From an uncultured marine group III euryarchaeote (GTDB lineage: Archaea > Thermoplasmatota > Poseidoniia > MGIII > CG-Epi1), in NCBI GenBank assembly GCA_902533295.1, contig CACALG010000004.1, forward strand, positions 1 through 45,792: a stretch of DNA of 45,792 nucleotides. The letters are read 5' to 3'. Positions 28,301-34,475 of this stretch are shown here, one piece after another. Each line of letters begins with the position of its first letter. Within the stretch, counting starts at the first letter, position 1. The translations under genes were made by a program, and so were the position numbers. The notes under the pieces are model-generated. The model was not told the origin of the DNA, did no database searches, and worked only from the letters and a program-made list of their open reading frames with translations.

Positions 28301-28375
28301 GATTTGAATACAGGCTTAAAGCAAGGTAAAGTTTCAAGATTTACAAACGTATTTGGAATGGGGGGAAATAAATGA
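19328..28375 (+). CDS. Giant (3015 aa) surface protein: signal peptide, transglutaminase-like core, ~60 thrombospondin-type-3-like DxDxDG repeats, Ig-like region, C-terminal TM and DUF4129-like cytosolic domain
   Basis: TGase core GKCTNFASAFTALSRLNNIPTRYVEG ... NGHAYAEVLLDGIGWLTFEPTSS (C446, H507, E523); repeats such as DSDGDGLSDGDEVNTHGTDPTNS; TM YIPLFIGIPAALLVTGYYMYW; tail YRQIIIKSYHQLLNILSRYGFIKTRTQTVREFTDVMARALPIPEHSVKILTSLFEIARYSGIKP. Confidence 0.93.
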   Translation: MRGKKYQALIVAILLLTALPYSPFLSRASNIDNLNTLENDGTPPFRDSDGDGLSDDYEISLGFDPNDFDMDNDGISDMAEMDYWNDLVNEDFVPPNMEDLYDCEGDLDGDGISNCMDPDADGDGIPDQEELTDSDGDGIPDMYENMIDHLDPNNPDSDGDGIPDMEDDDPPLPDWAEDMSNNNDWTPQPDANGMNGGLEGFYPLAMLAAVKFTVKCDTCDEPTANPQYWRTVAKDIYDNGYDPVTDTYSRSQWCPSPGCEQYGIESGIIEDPGYWSTGDTPFSYDYLVTNPEITSEQHTYTMTWVMPVQGYLSTALNTNSVFIANSVTMDSAFNLKVEGYAQSYTFTMTEYSIPDSIKQTANAPEDFSPQLVEVPNFPSRPGANNDIYDLATSITEGKTTDFEKAEAIMYYLRNNYYYNINGTLTPDGDDYIDYFLFGNPGQDGKCTNFASAFTALSRLNNIPTRYVEGNGGGSVVTPEEWESSGYGSSTGYTIEEDTRVVTMLNGHAYAEVLLDGIGWLTFEPTSSNTCPTCDSNTAGTTGEDDTVEGNGTQPGTDYEINDSDGDGLSDEYEEGIGTDPFNMDTDGDSLPDGAETNTGVYIDVEDTGTSPLTSDTDNDGLEDDDEILCRLYSLSGKFCSHPLDSDSDNDGLTDGDEYSNYGTNPIDHDSDGDGLLDGLEVGITFNDIWLEIEHNLLPCETKTGGAMTNCQETWQPDENEFSTTDPLNQDSDGDGIIDGDEDTNANGKVDESETAADLFDTDGGGRSDYEELFIDSTDPRNPDDDVNDWDEDGLYNHIEEELGTDPNDSDSDDDGINDGDEVTVYFTDPLDDDSDDDGLSDYTEIWATYDCRWISPKTGVSCDYNEDGEVTQLDGTNPLIADTDGGGTIDGWEVDLDDTNPLNNVTDDIPADERDTDNDGLSDLEEQTIYFTNPNNNDTDGDGINDGDECNLYETNPNHPDTDGDNLSDFEEINDYSTNPTESDSDDDGLDDGEEINTHDTNPTNSDSDGDGLDDGEEVNEYGTDPTSVDSDGDTIEDGTEINTYNTNATNADTDGDELDDGEEINTHFTDATNEDSDQDGLSDGEEVNIHGTNPNSDDSDADGISDENELTGTFPDCIWEHPSTGIICDFNGDGIQDDGDATDPLNSDTDGGLVDDGVEIYVDNSNPIDDSDDDTTDIDQDGDGLTDGQEYVLGTDKTDADSDDDGLNDGDEVNNWTSDPLDSDSDDDGLIDGDEVNTYGTNCTLVDTDGDGLSDGDEVNTHGTDPTNSDSDGDGLSDSEELNVHGTNPNDTDSDDDGLNDYNEINTHGTDPIDSDSDNDGLNDGDEVNEYGTDPTIKDSDGDGLEDGAEINTYGSDPTSTDSDDDGINDGSEVLNYGTEPDNNDTDGDNVNDGAEINNYGTDPLDIDSDNDQLDDGSELNNGCNPLDKDTDNDNLEDYNETTIHNTNCWNTDSDWDGIGDYDEITNCDYGTDEDECTRPNDSDSDDDGINDGDEVNEYGTDPLDSDSDNDGLSDGYEIAVNPSETDPLLWDTDGGGVGDGVEILTDETNPNNAGDDNVAANDDDNDGLTNGEEEVYGTDPDDSDSDDDGLPDGYEVDTVGSDPTDSDSDGDLLNDYTEWNITNTNPNNEDSEGDGLSDYEENNTTLTDPWDWDSDDDGLSDYYEANYDGIDPLDSDSDDDGVSDGNEINVYSSDPTDIDSDDDGINDGDEVNIHGTDPTKTDTDADGLSDYDEINTHGTDPLRPDSDNDGLNDGDEINTHGTNPLDNDSDDDGLLDGLEIGLESNPLNSDSDGDGLNDYWEWQRASQGYTYSLNTNDTDGDGVLDGEEDADNDGLGNLDEMQGNNADSYITDPLDEDTDDDGLYDGDEIDPWNIKKDEVNNQYNYPSNPLEPDSDDDLLTDLQEVLPSNDTYNSRTNPKKADTDNDGLNDTEEVSYYWNTTSNNATYLVYYNVSGEVDGWQTSDPREENTDGDAWDDGNIDEVNPVYGYYEEDDPPWGSPPSRAGTPESPPDEVYKDEEFVWSFYMLNSTSDEPYVGLVIDAYINETQESDSVSYKIGSGVSDSDGFIEIVCNGTSLASTIRAGDWFLQLHREEQFIIHDNSSKRIKAEWRDSLPLNITINATSSIILDIPEDFTGASGQTAIVTGKLFENNEMPIRDVTIDLIVQNIGSYSETTNEDGSFAITIDLPETEDELITALFFEYEGDEYVEESSLTDAIRVINASVSFEFDESNTDKLELGQIYAIKGSITGDELQEPTGNIEIDCSGINLGEVVITGNQNWEVNITIPENSVWGETILKATYSGDGFHPASIIISEVIVKGTSDLTLDELVILRNQNIKLEGNLTDHNGDSIPDYTINLYFNDNIIGSAVTNSEGKYSFSDKDFSQETPGLHLISARLLNSESLIGSIANSNLTLLATPSLFLEANTKCQISSESAWLCKAKRNSDYNLSGVLTDELGNPLNDITITFFREDTGYFEQTTNEGGKFQFITPINEEEIEITLEIEDNDITDILKNDLVVMPQSETEITLSISDAHRGDNVTIDGIVIDEDGAPVVFETVVISISGDTYYVSTDETGFFILNHTLVSNYELGEDLASVKFNETTYYLGNQTNANFVVYGSTSFDSVTVIGDLFDGRIKRGGEITVTGILVDDLGNRLSDNISAAIGNEPLGNATFTNDTTFISTGIVPQIYRNNHTLRLDYQGTEYLLGTSYKSQENVLVKSEIFICSSCIEPSIVYGGNQVNISIVLEEDDGSPLPGSSINVKVTQYFNEEKGLKNESTMWFITDLSGAVQFNFIFPTNAESVAIEIGYYGGYVESFYDTPQEAEFTATSKVISITKATPPAPPLSEVLEKYIPLFIGIPAALLVTGYYMYWTQKHKYEVRNLIKQMQKELNQDEDYRQIIIKSYHQLLNILSRYGFIKTRTQTVREFTDVMARALPIPEHSVKILTSLFEIARYSGIKPKVVDEFGMEMIDGSYNIWCVEAINSLHQVESDLNTGLKQGKVSRFTNVFGMGGNK
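22072..24770 (+). repeat. Core of in-frame coding tandem repeat array, period ~69 nt (23 aa)
   Basis: Clear 23-aa phasing, e.g. DTDGDGLSDGDEVNTHGTDPTNS|DSDGDGLSDSEELNVHGTNPNDT|DSDDDGLNDYNEINTHGTDPIDS|DSDNDGLNDGDEVNEYGTDP. Looser repeats extend over ~21000-25290 and also precede the TGase domain (19468-19840). Confidence 0.9.
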
Positions 28376-29811
28376 GAGGGAAATTCTGGAAGGAGTATGG
28401 ATCAAAAATTAGTGCATTATTCGTAGTTATAATGATGCTGACTGTTGTTTATCCTGTTCTAGTTGATACTGCAAATAACCCTTCGCAATTATCCGTTTAT
28501 GATGATGACTGGAACGACATTTCTGAATTTTCTAAGGATCTTGACATAGAGGTAAATGGAAAACATGAAATCAAAACTATTGTTTCTAGACCTTCCATAA
28601 TGGATAAGATTACTGAAATAGAAAAGAATTCAACAAAACAGACTGTAAATACAAATGAAACCATATTAATTATAGTAGGTGTTGAAAAAAAATACAGTGA
28701 ATACGACTCTAAAGCAATTTATAATTTTGTAATGTCAGGAGGTACTGTTGTTTTAGCTGCAGATGGAGGATACCCAAACTCTGCATTTAACGGCGAACAG
28801 GATATAGGCATACAATGGTGGACAAATAATGTCCAAGAAGGCTGTGAACCAAAGACAAGTGAAGAAAATACAATAATTGGACAGGTTGCAAGCATGGGTG
28901 GTTATGGTTATATGGACCCTAAATGTAAACCTGCAAGATTATATGATGCAAATCATTGGGATGAAGATTATCATAAGAAAAATAATTCGATTGTAATTAT
29001 TGATGCTAACATAGATAGAATGAATTTTGAAGGGCAGCTGATGATGAGTGCTCCTTCTGCGTTGAAGCTGGGTGGTGGAAAGAGTGCTGAAGGGCTTGCT
29101 TTCTCAACACAGCAAGGATTTGTTGATCTTAATCAAAACGGTGAAGGTGGGCCTGGAGAAAGCACACACCGAAATCCTGCAGATGTTGGTGAAGATTGGC
29201 CTGTAGAACACGGGCGTGAAGTTATAGCTGAATCAAATATAGGTGAGGGGAAAGTAATCGTAATTTCAGATACAAGTATATTTACTAATGGATATTATAA
29301 CGAACTAGACAATAAAGAATTCATTACTTCGATGTTTGAATACTTAACCGATGGAGAAAAATATACAATAATCTTTGATGAAAGTAGACATATACAAGGT
29401 GATTTCGTATCTCTAGTTTATGTTCAGCTTTTTGGTGTTCTGGCATATGTTAGTAGTAGTGAAGCATTAGGCATTCTGTTCCTTGGTTCAATCATACTAA
29501 TTCTTCAGATAGTGATGATGAGGGTTGAAAATCCAAAACCATGGAGACATCTGTTCAATATATATGAAGGAAGATTATCTCGTTTTAGAGTACCTCATGC
29601 ACATTATACTCATCCTGAAACAATAAAAGAAGTGTTTATCGAAAAAGTTAGAATTGACAACGGATTCACACGAGAAGAATTCGAAATGTTGGCACCATCA
29701 AAAGTCGAAGAACTTTTGAATGATCCAATATTAATCAGATTCATTATCAATAATGAAAAAAACATGACCTTAAATATGGTCGAAGAAGCAATCAAAAGGT
29801 GGAAAAAATGA
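28372..29811 (+). CDS. DUF4350-like membrane protein
   Basis: N-terminal TM; IIVGVEKKYSEYDSKAIYNFVMSGGTVVLAADGG and GEGKVIVISDTSIFTNGYYNELDNKEFITSMFEYLTDGEKYTIIFDESRH; C-terminal TM; ATGA overlap with giant ORF. Confidence 0.8.
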   Translation: MRGKFWKEYGSKISALFVVIMMLTVVYPVLVDTANNPSQLSVYDDDWNDISEFSKDLDIEVNGKHEIKTIVSRPSIMDKITEIEKNSTKQTVNTNETILIIVGVEKKYSEYDSKAIYNFVMSGGTVVLAADGGYPNSAFNGEQDIGIQWWTNNVQEGCEPKTSEENTIIGQVASMGGYGYMDPKCKPARLYDANHWDEDYHKKNNSIVIIDANIDRMNFEGQLMMSAPSALKLGGGKSAEGLAFSTQQGFVDLNQNGEGGPGESTHRNPADVGEDWPVEHGREVIAESNIGEGKVIVISDTSIFTNGYYNELDNKEFITSMFEYLTDGEKYTIIFDESRHIQGDFVSLVYVQLFGVLAYVSSSEALGILFLGSIILILQIVMMRVENPKPWRHLFNIYEGRLSRFRVPHAHYTHPETIKEVFIEKVRIDNGFTREEFEMLAPSKVEELLNDPILIRFIINNEKNMTLNMVEEAIKRWKK

Positions 29812-30881
29812 GCCCGCTATTTGGAAGTAATAAAAAAGAAGAGGAAGAAGAGCAAGAACAAGCAGTAGCTGAGACTGAAGCGCAAAGTGATGGAGTACAA
29901 ACCTACGTCATGGAGCCTTCTTTACAGGAAACGCATGAACTAATTCAAGCTGTATTAGGTGAAGTAGAGCAAGTTGTAATGGGAAAAAGGCCAATACTCG
30001 ATTTGTGTGCCGTAGGAATTTTAGCTGGAGGAAATACACTTTTCGAAGATAATCCTGGCTTGGCAAAAACATTGTTATCAAACACATTTGCGCAGGCTCT
30101 TGGCATTAATTTTAAACGTGTTCAGTTTACACCCGATTTGCTTCCTGCGGACATCACTGGAATTTATATTTGGAACCAAAAAGATCAAAAATTCCAATTC
30201 CGAAAAGGCCCACTTTTCTGTAATCTACTTCTAGCGGATGAGATTAACCGTGCACCGCCTAAAACTCAGGCAGCTTTGCTTGAAGCAATGCAAGAACACC
30301 AGGTCACTATTGAAGGAGATACGCACAAACTTCCACAACCTTTTGTAACACTAGCAACTCAGAACCCAATAGAATCTGAAGGAACTTATCCTTTGCCTGA
30401 TGCTCAGCTTGATCGTTTTATGATGAAATTATCTGTTGGTTATCCTGGTCGACCAATTGAAAGAGCAATTCTTGTTAAAAGAAAACAAAGAGGACGGGAC
30501 GCTCATGAAGTGAAGGCAATAACATCACCTGAAAAACTTAGAGAAATGCAACAGAGTCTTGAGAAAGTACAGATTGATGATGCAATAATTGAATACATTG
30601 TTGAAATCATCAATAGAACAAGAGAAGATCCTCGTGTTAAGGTAGGATCATCTCCAAGAGGAGCCCAAGCATTATTCAAATTGTCAAGAGCTCTTGCAGT
30701 ACTAAATGGAAGAGATTATGTATTACCTGACGACATCAAAAGATTGAGTATATACACTCTAAGACATAGAATTATACTAAAACCTGAACCACGTATAAAA
30801 GGTGTGCAAACCGAAGAAATTGTATCCCAAATTTTAGAAGAAGTAGAAGTACCTACAACACAAGGACAACTAGAAGACTGA
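29808..30881 (+). CDS. MoxR-family AAA+ ATPase (ATG start 29808 preferred over track GTG 29799)
   Basis: EDNPGLAKTLLSNTFAQALGINFKRVQFTPDLLPADITGIYIWN...LLADEINRAPPKTQAALLEAMQEHQVTIEG...TQNPIESEGTYPLPDAQLDRFMMKL; ATGA overlap with preceding stop. Confidence 0.97.
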   Translation: MSPLFGSNKKEEEEEQEQAVAETEAQSDGVQTYVMEPSLQETHELIQAVLGEVEQVVMGKRPILDLCAVGILAGGNTLFEDNPGLAKTLLSNTFAQALGINFKRVQFTPDLLPADITGIYIWNQKDQKFQFRKGPLFCNLLLADEINRAPPKTQAALLEAMQEHQVTIEGDTHKLPQPFVTLATQNPIESEGTYPLPDAQLDRFMMKLSVGYPGRPIERAILVKRKQRGRDAHEVKAITSPEKLREMQQSLEKVQIDDAIIEYIVEIINRTREDPRVKVGSSPRGAQALFKLSRALAVLNGRDYVLPDDIKRLSIYTLRHRIILKPEPRIKGVQTEEIVSQILEEVEVPTTQGQLED

Positions 30882-32126
30882 ATGTGGAGTAAGAAAGCTG
30901 CAGCAGTCGCAGGAGGTGCTATATTCCTAACCTTAGCAGGTCTTATTAGATTGAATTACCTGTTCATAAGTGCTGGAATGGTTATGCTAACTTTTGTTGT
31001 TCTTTCTAGCTTTCTTGACGTTTGGATGCCAAATGTAAAAATAAGAAGAGAAACGTCTTCAGATAATATATTTGAGGATGGAGACATGAATGTTAGATTC
31101 ATCGTTAAAAATAAAGGTCTTGGAATCGGTTTTGTAGAAATATATGATCAATTGCCTCCACAAGCCCGAATTACAAAAGGATCCAACTACACTCTACTTT
31201 ACATGAGGCCATGGCAAGAAGTTTCTTTTGAATATTCATTGAAATTACCATTACGTGGACACTACCATTTAGGGCCCGTAAAATTAAGGGTCAAAGACGC
31301 ATTTGATTTATTCTATAATGAAAAAAGTGAAGAATCATTACATAGTTTCTCAGTTTTCCCTCAAATTGAAGTTCTTGAAGAACAGATAATTAAGTCTAGA
31401 GCACCAAAATTACTTTCCGGGGCAATGCCGTTGAATGTAATAGGTGCCGGAACTGAATTCTATTCCCTTCGAGAATTTGTACCTGGAGATTCTTTGCGCA
31501 GTGTTAACTGGAAAGCCTTAGCTAAGAAAGGTAAAATGATGGTTAATGAAACTGTGAGAGAAGACGTAATGGATGTAATTCTTCTTGTAGATGCTAGAGA
31601 AGTATCTGCAGTTGGAGGTGGGAGAGATACTCCACTTGAAATGTCATGTAGAGCTGCTGCAACATATGCTAAGCAACTTCTTGATGAAAGAAATAATGTT
31701 GCCCTAATGATTTATGGAGATACTGTAGATAGAGTTGATTTGGATCGTGGAGAGCACCATTTATTCAAAATACTTACTTCACTATCTAGTGCAAAACCTC
31801 AAGGAAATCTAAAACTAGAAATTGTTCTAAAGGATACTTTGCCATATATTCCAAGTGGATCGCCAATCATACTCTTTAGTTCATTGGATGATGATCATAC
31901 TATTTCTGAAGCATTCACAAACACAATAAGCAGAGGGTACACAATTACAACTGTATCACCATCTAGTTTGGACTTTGAAGAAAGAATGAAAAGAATACCT
32001 GCTCAACCATTACTAATAGCTAGAATTGAAAGAGACAACCTTATCTCAGAAATTAGAAGTTTTGGAATGCAGGTTGGAGACTGGAAATCAGATGAAGCAG
32101 TCAATACGGCACTGCAGGGAGGATAA
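30882..32126 (+). CDS. DUF58 domain protein (vWA-like), membrane anchored
   Basis: Two N-terminal TM helices; EFYSLREFVPGDSLRSVNWKALAKKGKMMVNETVREDVMDVILLVDARE, the DUF58 hallmark; starts directly after moxR stop (TGAATG). Confidence 0.95.
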   Translation: MWSKKAAAVAGGAIFLTLAGLIRLNYLFISAGMVMLTFVVLSSFLDVWMPNVKIRRETSSDNIFEDGDMNVRFIVKNKGLGIGFVEIYDQLPPQARITKGSNYTLLYMRPWQEVSFEYSLKLPLRGHYHLGPVKLRVKDAFDLFYNEKSEESLHSFSVFPQIEVLEEQIIKSRAPKLLSGAMPLNVIGAGTEFYSLREFVPGDSLRSVNWKALAKKGKMMVNETVREDVMDVILLVDAREVSAVGGGRDTPLEMSCRAAATYAKQLLDERNNVALMIYGDTVDRVDLDRGEHHLFKILTSLSSAKPQGNLKLEIVLKDTLPYIPSGSPIILFSSLDDDHTISEAFTNTISRGYTITTVSPSSLDFEERMKRIPAQPLLIARIERDNLISEIRSFGMQVGDWKSDEAVNTALQGG

Positions 32127-33230
32127 ATGGAAGAAATTGAAGTTAAAAAATCAAGAATACCTAACCTAAAAGAGGTTTTTAATTACAAAGATTTTTTTGG
32201 AGACTATCCTCTTATATTTTTAATCAAGATAATATCAAGTGTTGCTTTAGTATATGTTATAACTGAATTTTATAATTATCATAACCCTATGGATTCCCTT
32301 ATTACAAAAAAAGTGAATGACTTTAATGACCCTGATGACCTGTCCTTTATTCCGAATTCTAAAATATTTATTTTGTGGGGCTTTATTGCTGGTTTTGTGC
32401 TTTATATTTTCACCCTTTTCAAAGGGAAATACAAATTTCTTATATTGTTCTTAACTATAATACTGGTTGGACAATATATCTCAGATCCAGCTTTAGATTG
32501 GAAAATTGGTGATCATGTTATACCTGGAAAAGTGGGAGAAGAAGGTGCTGAAAAATGGACGTGGAAACCCATCAAAATTTTGTATGATGATAAAAAAGGA
32601 AGCGAAATACGAATCAACGAGGCCTATAACAAGTCTATGAATTTAATTTTTGGTTCTATTCCATTCCTAGGTGGATATGGAATATGGAAGAGAAAGGGAT
32701 GGGCTATTGCTGCATCTGTAGGCTTGGCCATAATTATTGGATTTCTCTACACACCTAATTCATGTTTAGAAAACTATGACTCCAGCTATTGTGGTTATGA
32801 AACTGAAAGTGAAGTGAAAACATGGGAAGAATATCTGGCAGGAGGCGTTTTTATCGGAATGGGGCTTGTGATTTACATTGAATTAGCTTATGCTGCAATT
32901 AAATACGAAAATTATGCCGAACAATTCAAACCTGCGGGATTAGACGCATCATTACTTACAGACGCTCAAAAAAAGGGCGTATCAAGAACACTTATGACCT
33001 TATTTGTTAGTTACTTGGTTAATTTAGGAGTAATGTTGTTTATTACTTTTATTGTGGCTCAAGGTGTTATAAACATAAATGATTATCTATCAACAACTGA
33101 TGGTAGAATACAGGATTCAATTGAATTGAATGGACCATATGGTATTGTTTTTACTTCGCTAATTTTCTTTATGTTATTAGGATTTATTCGAATGTTTATA
33201 GGTGCTGATTATCAAACGGATGAAAATTAA
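32127..33230 (+). CDS. Polytopic membrane protein of the TGase/MoxR/DUF58 cluster, unknown function
   Basis: Starts at the nucleotide after the DUF58 stop; several hydrophobic helices; no recognised family. Confidence 0.75.
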   Translation: MEEIEVKKSRIPNLKEVFNYKDFFGDYPLIFLIKIISSVALVYVITEFYNYHNPMDSLITKKVNDFNDPDDLSFIPNSKIFILWGFIAGFVLYIFTLFKGKYKFLILFLTIILVGQYISDPALDWKIGDHVIPGKVGEEGAEKWTWKPIKILYDDKKGSEIRINEAYNKSMNLIFGSIPFLGGYGIWKRKGWAIAASVGLAIIIGFLYTPNSCLENYDSSYCGYETESEVKTWEEYLAGGVFIGMGLVIYIELAYAAIKYENYAEQFKPAGLDASLLTDAQKKGVSRTLMTLFVSYLVNLGVMLFITFIVAQGVININDYLSTTDGRIQDSIELNGPYGIVFTSLIFFMLLGFIRMFIGADYQTDEN

Positions 33231-34465
33231 TTTATTTGAATAGGTTCATTTTCATTAGGAAGAACTAACTCATAATCTTTCAAATCTTCTGCGAAAGCTT
33301 CCCGATTATCACCGTGATAAAGTATGACTTTTTCCGGACCACACTTGTTAACAAAATCAACAATTTGACTGTGGCCTGCATGGCCACTTAAATCAAATGA
33401 TTTAGACTGGCAATGAAGATCAAAACTTGGAGAATTAGGATCTCTTTCCAACCTTATTTTACCTGTTTCCTTCAATAAATGGCCATTAGTTCCTTGAACT
33501 TGGTATCCTGTAAGAAAAACCGCCGAGGAGGAATCATTTCTTAATTTAGATAAATAATGAAGAACTGGACCCCCATTAAGCATCCCTGATGTTGTTACAA
33601 TAATATCTCCATTCAAAGCTGCTTTCCTTTGTCGACCATATTTTACAAAATTAGTACTTTTGAATGCTTTATTCATGGCTCTAGCATCTCTAATTGAACC
33701 TGGATGTTTTTGAAGAATGCGGGCTATATCTCTTCCCATACCATCCAACCAAACTTCAAAACCTAAATCTCTTGTCAACATCAATAGTTCTTGTGAACGG
33801 CCAAGACCGAATGATGGTAATACAACTTTACCGCCTGAATTGACTACATCTTCTATTGAATCAACTAACTCTGATTCAACTTCACCTCTCTTGGGATGTT
33901 CTCGCCCCCCATATGTTGATTCTATTGCTAAGGTCTTGCAAGGTTTGGGTTTAACTGCTCTAGTAAGTTGAGTGTCTACTGTATGAATATCTCCGGTAAA
34001 AAGAAATTCTTGCTGAGGAAAATCAAACATTACAGCCCCAGGAATATGACCTGCATTATGCATCCCAAATTCAAAACCCCCTCTATATTCTACGGTACCT
34101 GGTTTTGAAGGTCTTGAATTACGGACCAAATCATCTATTGCTGTTGGATGAAACGGACGAGGATAGTTTTCTATCTCAGAAACACGTAATGTATCTTGAG
34201 CCATCCTTTCTGCCAATTCTGCCGTAACTGGAGTTGATACAATAGGGGTGCCTCGGCTTGCAATATCTGGTACTAATCCACAATGATCAAGGTGTGCATG
34301 AGTTAGTAATAATGCATCGACGTCTGGTGCTGGAAGTGGATGTTTAGGAGGATCGTCTGGTTGTAAACCATAATCTAACAATAAACGACCTTCAGGGCCC
34401 TCAAGTACAGCACCTACTCTACCTACTTCTGAGGCTCCTCCCAAATAAGTTAGCGAAACGGACAT
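33227..34465 (-). CDS. Metallo-beta-lactamase/beta-CASP ribonuclease (archaeal CPSF/RNase J-like, no KH domains)
   Basis: GGASEVGRVGAVLE, LLTHAHLDHCGLVPDI, FTGDIHTVDTQLTRAVKPKPCKTLAIESTYGGREHP, VTTSGMLNGGPVLHYL, SGHAGHSQIVDFV. Confidence 0.93.
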   Translation of the reverse strand: MSVSLTYLGGASEVGRVGAVLEGPEGRLLLDYGLQPDDPPKHPLPAPDVDALLLTHAHLDHCGLVPDIASRGTPIVSTPVTAELAERMAQDTLRVSEIENYPRPFHPTAIDDLVRNSRPSKPGTVEYRGGFEFGMHNAGHIPGAVMFDFPQQEFLFTGDIHTVDTQLTRAVKPKPCKTLAIESTYGGREHPKRGEVESELVDSIEDVVNSGGKVVLPSFGLGRSQELLMLTRDLGFEVWLDGMGRDIARILQKHPGSIRDARAMNKAFKSTNFVKYGRQRKAALNGDIIVTTSGMLNGGPVLHYLSKLRNDSSSAVFLTGYQVQGTNGHLLKETGKIRLERDPNSPSFDLHCQSKSFDLSGHAGHSQIVDFVNKCGPEKVILYHGDNREAFAEDLKDYELVLPNENEPIQIN

Positions 34466-34475
34466 TTAGATTGCC

